DNA from: Lachnospiraceae bacterium | Lineage (GTDB): Bacteria > Bacillota > Clostridia > Lachnospirales > Lachnospiraceae | Assembly: GCA_029067085.1 (NCBI GenBank) | Contig: JAIEFE010000018.1 | Location: forward strand, 62,001 to 126,000 | Length of the DNA: 64,000 nucleotides | Direction of reading: 5' to 3' | In this document: piece after piece, positions 15,177-23,771 of the stretch | How positions within the stretch are numbered: position 1 is the first letter of the stretch | Layout of the letters: each line of letters starts with the position of its first letter | Notes under the pieces: model-generated | Told to the model about the DNA's origin: nothing | The model's database searches: none | What the model saw: only the letters and a program-made list of their open reading frames with translations | Program-made: the position numbers and the translations under genes

Positions 15177-16037
15177 ATGCCAAAAGAAAAAACAGAAAAT
15201 GTCTTAATCAAAGCTAAAAATGCTGTTGTTGACAAGGTTAGTGACATCAGCGCAGAAGATATCATACAGCAAGCAATGAAATTGCCAATTGTAAAGGTTA
15301 ATAGGGAAAAATTCTTGCATAAGGAATTAATTAGGTATTATTCCGAAGATGTGGTCAATATAGCAATTAAGAAAAATCCGGCATATGCAGGAATCGAAAA
15401 AGAAAGAATCAATGAAATATCTAAACAAGTCATAAATTATGAAACTAAAAAAGTATCTGCTATTTCTTTTGTTGCTGGTATGCCGGGAGGACTTGCTATG
15501 GCTGCTACAGTGCCCGCCGATATAGCACAGTATTTCGGATACATGATTCGTGTTATGCAGAAACTGGCATATCTATATGGTTTTGAAGATTTTGAACTCA
15601 ATGAGGAAACGATTAGTGATGAAACATTGAACCAAATAATGGTTTTTCTTGGTGTTATGTTCGGCGTTCAAGGCGCAAATGCAGGCGTAAAAAAGATAGC
15701 CGAAGCTGCGGCTAAAAAAGTATCAAAATCACTGGCGCAAAAAGCACTCACAAAAGGAACGGTATACCCTGTTGTCAAAAAAATTGCTCAAACAGTTGGA
15801 ATTAGAATGACTAAACAAATTTTTGCAGAAAGTGTATCTAAAGTAGTTCCTGTCATTGGAGGTGTTGTTACTGGTGGTCTATCCTATGTAACATTTAAAC
15901 CTTGTGCTAAAAAACTGAAAAATAGTTTTAAGGATTTATACCTATGCGATCCGCATTACTATAAAAAATTGCAAGAGCAGAATATCATTGATGTTGACGC
16001 ACAAATTTTTGATGAAGATAAAACAAATAAATTATAG
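15177..16037 (+). CDS. EcsC-like protein
   Basis: A 286-aa protein resembling the EcsC family. Its central part (AGMPGGLAMAATVPADIAQY) has the small-residue-rich, amphipathic segments of that family, followed by Ala/Lys-rich helices and another glycine-rich stretch (VVPVIGGVVTGGLSY) that may insert into or lie on the membrane. EcsC function is poorly known. The start at ATG 15177 has AGAAAGG upstream; an in-frame GTG/TTG-type start at 15135 lacks one. It is first of three same-strand genes with 12-bp and 1-bp junctions, next to the right att. Confidence 0.6.
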   Translation: MPKEKTENVLIKAKNAVVDKVSDISAEDIIQQAMKLPIVKVNREKFLHKELIRYYSEDVVNIAIKKNPAYAGIEKERINEISKQVINYETKKVSAISFVAGMPGGLAMAATVPADIAQYFGYMIRVMQKLAYLYGFEDFELNEETISDETLNQIMVFLGVMFGVQGANAGVKKIAEAAAKKVSKSLAQKALTKGTVYPVVKKIAQTVGIRMTKQIFAESVSKVVPVIGGVVTGGLSYVTFKPCAKKLKNSFKDLYLCDPHYYKKLQEQNIIDVDAQIFDEDKTNKL

Positions 16038-16049
16038 AAAGGGACAGAT

Positions 16050-16619
16050 ATGGTTTTAGGCGAGAGAATTAAAAGAATACGTACTTTCCGAGGCTTGACA
16101 CAGCGTGAATTAGGCTTGCAATTAGGATATGAGGAACGTAATGCTGATGTTCGTATAGCACAATATGAATCCGGCTATCGTGTTCCCAAAAATAACACTT
16201 TAATGGAAATGGCAAAGATACTGAACGTCAATTATATCCATTTTATTGGTGTTACTCCCGGTTGCGCCGAGGATATTATGCTTACATTCCTTTGGCTTGA
16301 CGAAGATGACCGCAGCACTATTCATTTATTTCAGCTTGTCCGCAATCCCGGCAAGTGCAATGCTTCTGATGATAAATCGGTGCGTTACTATGACAATGAT
16401 GATTGGCCTGCTCATGCTCCAGTAGGTATGTGGTTAGAGTATGGTTTAGTCAATGATTTTATGCGTGAATGGTGTCTGCGAAAAGAGCAATTAAAGAATG
16501 GTGAGATTTCAGAGGACGAATATTTCGAGTGGAAAATCAACTGGCCTGCTACGAGTAGTAGTGTTGATGAAAAAGGGAACGATAAGAAAAATAATAGTTA
16601 TCAGTGGAGAAAAACATAA
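16050..16619 (+). CDS. XRE-family helix-turn-helix regulator
   Basis: A 189-aa protein with an N-terminal XRE/Cro HTH at about residues 5-65 (LGERIKRIRTFRGLTQREL, then AQYESGYRVPKNNTL). The C-terminal part is acidic and aromatic (DDDWPAHAPVGMWLEYGL) with no known domain. It sits between the EcsC-like and channel genes and overlaps the latter by one base (TAATG). It may control this operon and the int promoter through the repeats at 14974-15084, or regulate the toxic activity of its neighbours. Confidence 0.75.
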   Translation: MVLGERIKRIRTFRGLTQRELGLQLGYEERNADVRIAQYESGYRVPKNNTLMEMAKILNVNYIHFIGVTPGCAEDIMLTFLWLDEDDRSTIHLFQLVRNPGKCNASDDKSVRYYDNDDWPAHAPVGMWLEYGLVNDFMREWCLRKEQLKNGEISEDEYFEWKINWPATSSSVDEKGNDKKNNSYQWRKT

Positions 16620-18019
16620 TGTCAAAACACAAGTATCTCATAAATATAAAAGCATTAGCTAAACATTTTTGCAACACACTCCATATCGCTTCACATGACT
16701 TGAAAAAATGTATATGGTTATGGATCATTTATATAAGACACATTATAATCCAAAAGAAATATGAACCCAAAGAACCTTTTTTCAAAAGTTTCAAAAATAA
16801 TAACCAATATACGCAAATTTGTTGCAATACTGAATTAAAATTAACTGATAATTCCGATGATTTGATTTTCTTTGAGTGGGCAAAGAAAATTTCACAACGA
16901 CCACTATTATTTTTCCAACGCTTCCCTGATAAAAAAGATAATTATAATTTCAGTGGTCAAGAAGCATTTTTAAGTAAATTACCAAAATTAAAGGTTACGT
17001 CTATAAAGCCTTCAACCTTTTTTGAAGGAATAACATTCAATAACGTAATTTTTGAATCTGTTTGTCTAGAAAAAATATGTTTCCATAATTGTATTTTTAG
17101 AAATTGCGATTTTTCAAATATAATTTCTTGTAAAACACCAAGTCTTTTTATAGTTCCAGATTTTAAACAAGGCTTTAGCGCATGTGAATTTTATAATTGC
17201 AATTTCAAAAATTGTATTTTAGAAAATATTTTCTTCAGCATAGGTTCTTTATCCCACACTGTCTTTGATAGTATGACCCTATGTAAATGTGTATTTCATA
17301 GAATAAATTTTAATCATGTTGTATTTTTAGGAAAAACCATCATGAATCAGACTTCCATTCTTTCCCCTTCACATAACTTCAACATTATATTTCGTGGTTC
17401 AATGGAGGATTTTCATATTGATTCAAGGTGCAAAATTACTGCTTTTTGCTATCATGACATTGTTAATTTTACAATTCATCAATATAGGACACATAGACTA
17501 TTCAACTCTTCCACATATAACGAAATTGCTGATACATATTATGCAATAGAACAAATATGGACTTCCAATCATATACGAGAAGATGATAATCATATTGCTA
17601 ATTTTTATTACCAACGCAAGAAAGCAGAAACTAGAAGCAAAAAAGGCATATCTGCTTTACCTTATTATTTATTAGAAGCAATAATAGGATATGGAGAAAA
17701 ACCTTTCAAAGCATTTATAAGTATAATCTTCTTAATACTACTATTCAGCTTTATTTATATGTTTACTGGATTTACTCCTAATTCCTCTACTTGTTCAATC
17801 AACTATTTTAAAAATTGCACTTTTGCTATTAATCGTCAGACAGTATTTGATTGGCTCCAAAGTCTATATTACAGCTTTTTTACACTTATAACAGTGGGAC
17901 AAGGCAGCGCTGCTCCCACATCCGGCATTACACAAATAGCCATGTCTGTTGAACTATTATGCGGTTCTATAATCATGACATTATTTACTGCAACTTTATT
18001 TAGGAAATATACTAAATAA
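16619..18019 (+). CDS. Pentapeptide-repeat / ion-channel-like fusion membrane protein
   Basis: A 466-aa protein. Residues about 120-260 are a degenerate pentapeptide-type repeat solenoid with many Cys, Asn and Phe (FHNCIFRNCDFSNI, CEFYNCNFKNCILENIFF). A helical linker follows, and then a two-TM channel module: TM1 (FKAFISIIFLILLFSFIYMF), pore helix, a filter-like TVGQGSAAP and TM2 (IAMSVELLCGSIIMTLFTATL). The filter resembles the potassium-channel TVGYGD signature but has Gln instead of Tyr and lacks the Asp. It ends about 95 bp before the right att. A defence or toxin-like role is possible but unproven. Start ATG 16619 has GGAG upstream. Confidence 0.7.
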   Translation: MSKHKYLINIKALAKHFCNTLHIASHDLKKCIWLWIIYIRHIIIQKKYEPKEPFFKSFKNNNQYTQICCNTELKLTDNSDDLIFFEWAKKISQRPLLFFQRFPDKKDNYNFSGQEAFLSKLPKLKVTSIKPSTFFEGITFNNVIFESVCLEKICFHNCIFRNCDFSNIISCKTPSLFIVPDFKQGFSACEFYNCNFKNCILENIFFSIGSLSHTVFDSMTLCKCVFHRINFNHVVFLGKTIMNQTSILSPSHNFNIIFRGSMEDFHIDSRCKITAFCYHDIVNFTIHQYRTHRLFNSSTYNEIADTYYAIEQIWTSNHIREDDNHIANFYYQRKKAETRSKKGISALPYYLLEAIIGYGEKPFKAFISIIFLILLFSFIYMFTGFTPNSSTCSINYFKNCTFAINRQTVFDWLQSLYYSFFTLITVGQGSAAPTSGITQIAMSVELLCGSIIMTLFTATLFRKYTK

Positions 18020-18035
18020 ATTAATTTGAGAATAT

Positions 18036-18053
18036 AGGTATCAAAAAGGTATC
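18036..18053. promoter_or_regulatory. Integrase arm-type sites, right end
   Basis: Two GGTATCA copies 11 bp apart, matching 7046-7063 in sequence, spacing and orientation. They lie 62 bp inside the right att repeat. Confidence 0.65.
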
Positions 18054-18066
18054 ACGCCACATACTA

Positions 18067-18106
18067 AAAGCCGGAAAGTCCGCTGTTTATGCGGCTTCCC
18101 GGCTCT
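18067..18106 (-). terminator. Terminator of guaA supplied by the element
   Basis: On the minus strand AGCCGGGAAGCCGC and GCGGACTTTCCGGCT form a long imperfect stem, followed by TTTTAG. It lies 8 bp downstream of the guaA stop and inside the element, so the insertion provides its own terminator for the host gene. Confidence 0.7.
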
Positions 18107-18113
18107 CTGTTTA

Positions 18114-19406
18114 CTATTCGAACTCAATCGTCGCCGGCGGCTTCGGACTCATATCATAGCAAACCCGATTCACGTTCTCCACCTCAGCCAAAATCCGCTC
18201 CGTGATCTTCTCCAGCACATCCCAATCCACCTTCTCGATAGATGCCGTCATCGCATCGATGGTATTGATCGCCCGAATGATCACCATATACTCAAACACC
18301 CGTGCATTATTTTTCATTCCGACCGACTTAAAATCCGGAACTACAGTGAAATACTGCCATACCTTCTTATCCAATCCGGCTTTTGCAAATTCCTCCCGCA
18401 GGATCGCATCGGACTCGCGCACCGCCTCCAGTCTGTCTCTGCTGATCGCGCCCAGGCATCTCACGCCCAGACCCGGCCCCGGGAATGGCTGGCGATATAC
18501 CATATCGTGCGGAAGTCCTAATTCCACGCCGCAGGCACGCACCTCATCTTTAAAGAGCTGCTTTAACGGTTCTACCAATTCAAACTTCAGATCTTCCGGA
18601 AGTCCGCCCACATTGTGATGGGATTTTACCATCTTCGCTGTCTTGGTGCCGCTCTCAATGATATCCGGATAAATAGTTCCCTGTCCCAAAAAGTCGATTC
18701 CTTCCAGTTTTCTTGCTTCCTCTTCAAAAACACGAATGAATTCACCACCGATGATTTTCCGCTTCTGTTCCGGATCTGCCACGTTCTCCAGCTTACCCAG
18801 GAAACGCTCGGAAGCGTCCACATAAATCAGGTTTGCATGGAGTTCATCCCGGAACACTTTTACAACACTTTCAGATTCATTCTTGCGCATCAAGCCGTGG
18901 TTTACATGTACACACGTTAACTGCTGCCCGATGGCCTTGATCAGCATTGCCGCCACCACGGAAGAATCCACGCCGCCGGACAGAGCCAGAAGTACCTTCT
19001 TATCTCCTACCTGCTGCCGGATCAGCTCAACCTGATCTTCGATGAAATTCTTCATATTCCAGTTAGTCTCTGCCCCACAGTCCTCAAAGACAAACTTTTT
19101 AAGCGTCTCCTCATCGGGCATAGCATCAAGCCGCTTCTCGCATTTCGACTGCGGATAATCTATGGAGAGCATCGGAATGCCCATGTCATAAAGTTCCGGC
19201 CTGACTTCCACAGCCTGTCCGTCAACAACACGGTTTTCCCCGCCATTCAACACAATACCTTTTACGTTCTTTAAAGCTTTCAATTCGTCCATGGTAATAT
19301 CATGGGGATGTATCTCACTGTACACTCCAAGGTCACGAACCGCCCTGGCGATAACGGTGTTTTGCGTACTGCCTAAATCCAAAATTACGATGAGATCTTG
19401 TTTCAT
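18114..19406 (-). CDS. guaA: GMP synthase paralogue with degenerate glutaminase domain
   Basis: A 430-aa GMP synthase-like protein, about 85 residues shorter than usual. The ATP-pyrophosphatase domain is intact (LSGGVDSS at 142-149, [20 protein letters not shown]) and so is the dimerisation domain, including [12 protein letters not shown]. The N-terminal amidotransferase is cut to about 118 residues. The usual GxCxG nucleophile region reads LSIDYPQSKC, and the His/Glu of the triad is missing. It should therefore use free ammonia or a partner glutaminase to aminate XMP. A full-length copy lies at 23772. The mobilizable element is inserted at its last codons without changing the protein end (ATIEFE). 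Confidence 0.85.
   Translation of the reverse strand: MKQDLIVILDLGSTQNTVIARAVRDLGVYSEIHPHDITMDELKALKNVKGIVLNGGENRVVDGQAVEVRPELYDMGIPMLSIDYPQSKCEKRLDAMPDEETLKKFVFEDCGAETNWNMKNFIEDQVELIRQQVGDKKVLLALSGGVDSSVVAAMLIKAIGQQLTCVHVNHGLMRKNESESVVKVFRDELHANLIYVDASERFLGKLENVADPEQKRKIIGGEFIRVFEEEARKLEGIDFLGQGTIYPDIIESGTKTAKMVKSHHNVGGLPEDLKFELVEPLKQLFKDEVRACGVELGLPHDMVYRQPFPGPGLGVRCLGAISRDRLEAVRESDAILREEFAKAGLDKKVWQYFTVVPDFKSVGMKNNARVFEYMVIIRAINTIDAMTASIEKVDWDVLEKITERILAEVENVNRVCYDMSPKPPATIEFE
18115..18125. repeat. Right attachment-site repeat in guaA
   Basis: TATTCGAACTC, the last codons of guaA read on the opposite strand, identical to 6932-6942. Confidence 0.8.
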
Positions 19407-19717
19407 AGGGAAGCGCCTCCTTATCCATTATTTAGTATTTCATCATTCTTCATTTCACGGTATCGGTACATGTGAAATGCTATTTACCATTTATTATATA
19501 GTAATATCCCTATGAAAAGCAATGAACTTGACAAAAATATCATATTTAGTACTGAAAACTACTTTAACCAGTATTTATTTCTCTGTATTGTAATATTTGC
19601 ATACAAAAAGATTGCATTTACCGCATAAACATAGTATTCTATATATCAGTTAGAGTTATCTCGTTCTTTTCGAGATAAATTAATACCATTAAACCAAATG
19701 AAAAAGGGTTATTCGAC
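19407..19717. promoter_or_regulatory. Divergent control region of guaA paralogue and degV
   Basis: A 311-bp gap. For guaA (minus strand) there is TTGCTT, an 18-bp spacer and TATAAT near 19490-19525, and a leader inverted repeat CATTTCAC/GTGAAATG near 19454-19480. For degV (plus strand) there is TTGCAT, a 17-bp spacer and TATTCT near 19610-19640, followed by the hairpin TTATCTCG/CGAGATAA. I saw no purine riboswitch. Confidence 0.5.
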
Positions 19718-20623
19718 ATGAGTGAAGCGTTTCATATTATCAGCGACGGCTCCTGCGATCTGCCGCCGGAGCTGACACAGGAAAAAAATATCACGGTAGT
19801 TCCTTTTTATGTCTCTTTTGACGACGAACATTATTTTAAGGAAAATGTAGAGATCGGCATCCGCGACTTCTATCAACAGATGGTAGACAAAAAGGGCGTA
19901 TACCCTAAATCTTCCATGCCTTCCATCCAGGATTATGAAGAGGCGTTTCTGCCCTTTGTCGAGGCAGGAACTCCTGTGATCTGCATTTGCATCACCACAA
20001 AATTCAGTGGTTCCATGCAGTCTGCCCTCGGCGCCAGAGAACTCCTTCTGGAAAAATATCCCCATGCGGAAATCACTGTCATTGACTCCACTGTCGATAC
20101 GGTTCTGCAGGGTCTGTATGTGTTGGAAACAGTAGATTTGCGGGACAACGGCGTCAGCTATCAGGACGCAGTGAAACGGTTGGAAGAGATCAAGAGTACC
20201 GGAAGAATTTTCTTCACAGTAGGAAATATGGAATATCTGAAACACGGCGGACGAATCGGCAAGGTAGCTGCTCTCGCAGGAAGCGTTCTGGACATCCGCC
20301 CCGTGATCACCCTAAAACAGGGTGAAATCTTCCCTTCCGGTATCGACAGAGGACGGAAACGGACCTTAAATAAAGCGACAGATCTTCTCTTGGAATACTT
20401 GAAGGAAAGCAGTCTGGGAATCGATTGCTACAGTCTTACTGTCGGATACGGATATGATCAGGAAGAAGGTACTGCCTTTCGCGATCAGGCACTCTCCACC
20501 CTGCAGAAGAAGGGATACGAGATCACCAAAATGCCTACTTATCAGATTGGGGCTACGATCGGTGTACACACCGGTCCCTATCCGCTTGGTTTTGGCATTA
20601 TTGAAAAGGCAATTCACAACTAA
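19718..20623 (+). CDS. DegV family fatty-acid-binding protein
   Basis: A 301-aa DegV protein. Features are the N-terminal ISDGSCDLP, the SSMPSIQDY loop with TKFSGSMQSAL (fatty-acid carboxyl-binding region) and KHGGRIGK near residue 170. DegV/FakB proteins hold a fatty acid for phosphorylation by FakA, feeding phospholipid synthesis. No fakA is adjacent. The gene is single, with a promoter upstream and a terminator downstream at 20628-20679. Confidence 0.9.
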   Translation: MSEAFHIISDGSCDLPPELTQEKNITVVPFYVSFDDEHYFKENVEIGIRDFYQQMVDKKGVYPKSSMPSIQDYEEAFLPFVEAGTPVICICITTKFSGSMQSALGARELLLEKYPHAEITVIDSTVDTVLQGLYVLETVDLRDNGVSYQDAVKRLEEIKSTGRIFFTVGNMEYLKHGGRIGKVAALAGSVLDIRPVITLKQGEIFPSGIDRGRKRTLNKATDLLLEYLKESSLGIDCYSLTVGYGYDQEEGTAFRDQALSTLQKKGYEITKMPTYQIGATIGVHTGPYPLGFGIIEKAIHN

Positions 20624-20627
20624 ACAG

Positions 20628-20679
20628 AAAAGACCTTGTAAACAAAGCAATGATTACCTCTTTGTTCACAGGGTCTTTT
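20628..20679 (+). terminator. Terminator after degV
   Basis: AAAGACC-TTGTAAACAAAG pairs with CTTTGTTCACA-GGGTCTTTT, followed by ATTTACT. It starts a few bases after the stop codon. Confidence 0.75.
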
Positions 20680-20765
20680 ATTTACTATAATAGCTGTCTA
20701 TGTAAAAATTTTTATCCGATTTGCAACTCAATATTTTTTAGCTGAAAATCATTATTTGCTTTATT

Positions 20766-21452
20766 CTAAAAGTTAGTATTTACCTCGGCAGCGAAAATTT
20801 TGCTGCATAATTCTGTATATTCATCATATGAAATTTCAGTTCCATTCAACGTATATTTCAATTCAGCCTCCGCATGATCGATGTCAAATTCTTCGCCGAA
20901 ATTCATTTCTGCAACTAAGTTGTCAGCTCCTTCAAATTTTTCCATATGGTAAAATTCAAATCCTGCACTCGACCTGTTGCTATACATAATCCATACGGCT
21001 CCATTATAATAGGTATAAGAAAGAATGAGAGCAGTGCCGTCTGCCACAGCAAATTCATATACCTTGTTATCGCGCGCATCAAGGTATATTCCGCCGTAAG
21101 GGCCGTTGATAATCAGTTCGTTTTCTCCGTCATTGTCAAGATCGACTTTCTCTCCAATAGAATATGCGTCCTCTTCTTCAGAATCCATAGTTAAATCGCT
21201 AATATGAAACGTCGATGTCAAATCTGCGGAGTCAACTGCGTCTATTGAGCCATTGATAAATAAATCTAACAGTTCCTCCGCTGTTGCTTCTAAACCTGTA
21301 TCTTCAGCCTCCTGCTTATTGCTTTCCTGCTGATCCATAACAGATTCCCTTTCGTTAATGGTTTCATTTTCTTTTAGTGGCCCACAAGCAGCAATATGCA
21401 AAGCTGTCAGAAAAACACATGCCAATATCGCTATCTTTTTATGTCTGTACAT
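20766..21452 (-). CDS. Secreted lipoprotein of unknown function
   Basis: A 228-aa protein with a lipoprotein signal: basic MYRHKK, a hydrophobic stretch and the lipobox IAAC. The mature part begins acidic and Gln-rich, then forms a domain with VDLDNDGENELIINGPYGG, an FG-GAP/EF-loop-like calcium-type motif. The function is unknown. The start at ATG 21452 is preferred because GGGAGG lies 7 nt upstream; two in-frame ATGs further upstream are too close to or before that site. It is downstream of an AgrC/AgrA-like pair on the same strand. Confidence 0.7.
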   Translation of the reverse strand: MYRHKKIAILACVFLTALHIAACGPLKENETINERESVMDQQESNKQEAEDTGLEATAEELLDLFINGSIDAVDSADLTSTFHISDLTMDSEEEDAYSIGEKVDLDNDGENELIINGPYGGIYLDARDNKVYEFAVADGTALILSYTYYNGAVWIMYSNRSSAGFEFYHMEKFEGADNLVAEMNFGEEFDIDHAEAELKYTLNGTEISYDEYTELCSKIFAAEVNTNF

Positions 21453-21561
21453 ATACATACCTCCCATTTCCGCTACTATTACCCTTTACATATATCACAG
21501 TGCGAAAGATAATAAAATACCGCATGCACAAACGACATAATTTTTGCATAAACGACATAAA

Positions 21562-22266
21562 TCAATTATCAAACCACATTCTCCATTGAAAGAATGCTTT
21601 CTTAAACTCCTTACTGTGAACCCTTCCAATCACTACCTTTAACCCATTACAAAGGGTAACCTCATGGCTGTTTACCTTTTCAATATATTTTAAATTGACA
21701 ATATACGACCGCTGTATCTGAAAAAAGCCAAATTGGGATAAACTTTGCGCAGTTTCAGATATCTTTCCCTCACACGAATGTTCACTGCCATCCCGCATGA
21801 GATATCTTAGTTTTCTTCCATTTGTCTCAACAAGCAAAAGTTCTTTCAGGTTTATTTTTGTGCAGATTCCGGAAGAATCCTTGCAATAGATCATCCGATC
21901 CTGTATTCTTGTTTTAAGAAAAGAATCAAGTGCCTCATCAATTTCCTCTAAATGCTTTTTATCAATATATCTGAAAGCATTCACTCTATAACCTTGTCTG
22001 GCCAGTTCCGTATGTGAAGTTAAAAAACATATTATACATTGGTTTCCGGAATTCATCAGTCTTTCCGCTATCTCAAAACCATCTTCACCTTCTGCAAGTT
22101 CAATATCCAGAAACAGCAAATCAACATCTGTGCCGTTCATAAACTCTCTTCCGTTGCTATATGAACTGATCTGTGCAGAAACGCTTTTATCCCGGCAATA
22201 TTCTTCAACAGCATCCTGTACTTTCTCTCTCCATACTGCTTCATCTTCTACGATACTTATTTTCAT
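21562..22266 (-). CDS. LytTR-family response regulator (AgrA-like)
   Basis: A 234-aa response regulator with receiver domain residues E7-D8 and phospho-acceptor D54 (LLFLDIEL), and a C-terminal LytTR DNA-binding domain (about 130-230: LLLVETNGRKLRYL, FFQIQRSYIVNLKYIEKV). It overlaps the kinase gene by 4 nt. AgrA-like proteins respond to peptide or surface signals; no agrB/agrD gene is visible nearby, so the ligand is unknown. The lipoprotein gene downstream is a possible target. Confidence 0.88.
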   Translation of the reverse strand: MKISIVEDEAVWREKVQDAVEEYCRDKSVSAQISSYSNGREFMNGTDVDLLFLDIELAEGEDGFEIAERLMNSGNQCIICFLTSHTELARQGYRVNAFRYIDKKHLEEIDEALDSFLKTRIQDRMIYCKDSSGICTKINLKELLLVETNGRKLRYLMRDGSEHSCEGKISETAQSLSQFGFFQIQRSYIVNLKYIEKVNSHEVTLCNGLKVVIGRVHSKEFKKAFFQWRMWFDN

Positions 22267-23558
22267 ACCCTGATCCCCCTTGGGATAGCAATACTGATTT
22301 TAAACAATGCTTCGCCATTTTCCACTACGGACTCCATATAGTATTCACCACAATACTTTTCAACTACCGCAGCAATATTTTTCAGACCGAATCCATGATT
22401 TACTTTATCTTTTTTGGATGTCATAGAAAAACCTTTTTCTGTATCAATTATTTCAGCGACACTGTTACTGACGACAATAAAAATTTCCTTCTTATGTTCT
22501 ATAAACTCAACCCTGATTTTAGGATCAGCTGCTTTTACCGCTGCTTCAATAGCATTCTGCAATATATTTCCTATCAATGTTGTAAGATCAAACATTTCAA
22601 GATGCATGTCTTCAGTCAATCTTCCTGATACTAAAAACTCTACATTTTCCTTTACCGCCAAATAGGAATAATAATTCATAATAACATCGAGAAAACTGTC
22701 TCCTGTGTGAATCTTTAAATCAAATTCATCCTGAATATCCCAAATGGTATCTATATACTCTTTGGCTGCCTCTGTCTTTTTTTGACTCATCAGCTCCCTG
22801 AGAACGCCGATATGATTTACCAGATCATGCTTAAACCGCCGCACAGCCACCGACTGCTGTAACTGGTAATCGTATTGCTGCTTTTGCATATGCATAAAAG
22901 ATTGAAGCTCCCTGTTCTGCCTGTTTGAGTGTATATTTTTTATTGCAAGGCTGAGTGTAAGAAAGATAGAATAAACCGCACCTGCTATACTGATAAAAAA
23001 TACTGCATATGCATCCCAACTGTACATTGTGTGATTTTCATCAAAAAAGACAAAAACAAAATTGTAGAACATCTGGAATATGCTGCCCTGTATTAAAAGT
23101 GCCAATTTATACTTTAATCCTATATCGCATAAGTATACTTCATTTTTTTTAAGGATCTGTAAGTATACCAGAAGATATACCAGAAACGATATCAGATAGG
23201 CAGGTTCCATCCACCATGTTATATCTGCGCCGGAAATTCCACCACCTATTAAAATAACCTGTATCAGCATAACGCTGAATGTATCAACAATTCCGGTAAA
23301 ATACATAAGGGCGGCACTTAATACGAGCAAATGCCCAAAACGGTCTTCGAAAAATAAACATATGGCTAGCACACTCCAAAGCATATAGACGATCGGAGAG
23401 TTTGTATCAAAATATGCATTAAAAGCACCTGCAAAGAGCATAATCAAAGCAGACCCGCCAAGGTAAAGCCTGTTTTTTCTTGGACTTATTCTGAATCCAA
23501 AACGAATGATAAACAGATAAATTAAAAAATTTGAAATGTTGTCTACAATATAAATCAT
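22263..23558 (-). CDS. GHKL histidine kinase (AgrC/HPK10-like)
   Basis: A 431-aa kinase with about six N-terminal membrane segments (residues 1-190), a coiled-coil linker with the phospho-His in VRRFKHDLVNHIGVL, and a GHKL ATPase domain (NILQNAIEAA, then GFGLKNIAAVVEKY). It lacks the classical HATPase G1 signature order and fits the HPK10 class that pairs with LytTR regulators. It overlaps the regulator gene (ATGA). The ribosome site is AGGAG. Confidence 0.88.
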   Translation of the reverse strand: MIYIVDNISNFLIYLFIIRFGFRISPRKNRLYLGGSALIMLFAGAFNAYFDTNSPIVYMLWSVLAICLFFEDRFGHLLVLSAALMYFTGIVDTFSVMLIQVILIGGGISGADITWWMEPAYLISFLVYLLVYLQILKKNEVYLCDIGLKYKLALLIQGSIFQMFYNFVFVFFDENHTMYSWDAYAVFFISIAGAVYSIFLTLSLAIKNIHSNRQNRELQSFMHMQKQQYDYQLQQSVAVRRFKHDLVNHIGVLRELMSQKKTEAAKEYIDTIWDIQDEFDLKIHTGDSFLDVIMNYYSYLAVKENVEFLVSGRLTEDMHLEMFDLTTLIGNILQNAIEAAVKAADPKIRVEFIEHKKEIFIVVSNSVAEIIDTEKGFSMTSKKDKVNHGFGLKNIAAVVEKYCGEYYMESVVENGEALFKISIAIPRGIRV

Positions 23559-23647
23559 GTCTCTCTCCTATTGTGACAGGATGCTCATTGAACCTTATCA
23601 TATCCAGAAGGTTTTTGATAATATAAAGACTAAAGAACGGAAGAGAA

Positions 23648-23674
23648 CCTTGTAAAAACGAATTCTACAAGGTC
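23648..23674. terminator. Inverted repeat downstream of guaA
   Basis: ACCTTGTA / TACAAGGT arms around an 11-base loop in the 213-bp gap between guaA and the kinase gene. It lacks a clear T-run, so a terminator function is uncertain. Confidence 0.35.
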
Positions 23675-23771
23675 CCGAATTTAGCTTTTTATTAGATTGT
23701 TTCCGATGAACTCAGCCAAAAATATAAAATGCCATCAGCAAAAATTTTGCCTGCAAAAATAATAGCCAAAC

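Larger units (their letters stand above)
6932..18125. mobile_element. Integrated mobilizable element in guaA 3' end (about 11.2 kb)
   Basis: Bounded by the 11-bp direct repeat TATTCGAACTC at 6932-6942 and 18115-18125; the right copy is the last codons of guaA. Each end has two GGTATCA sites 11 bp apart (7046/7057 and 18036/18047), in the same orientation, as expected for integrase arm sites. Inside lie integrase, excisionase-like, MobC-like, RepA-like and MobV genes plus a candidate oriT. No type IV secretion genes are present, so transfer would need a helper element. Integration next to guaA is a known habit of such elements. Confidence 0.85.

Noticed and set aside
19407..19717. Purine riboswitch before the guaA paralogue
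   Set aside because: The leader has a short inverted repeat but not the three-way junction and loop sequences of a guanine or xanthine aptamer.
21562..23558. Complete agr quorum-sensing locus
   Set aside because: The AgrC/AgrA-like pair is present but there is no AgrB protease or AgrD peptide gene in the flanking gaps.
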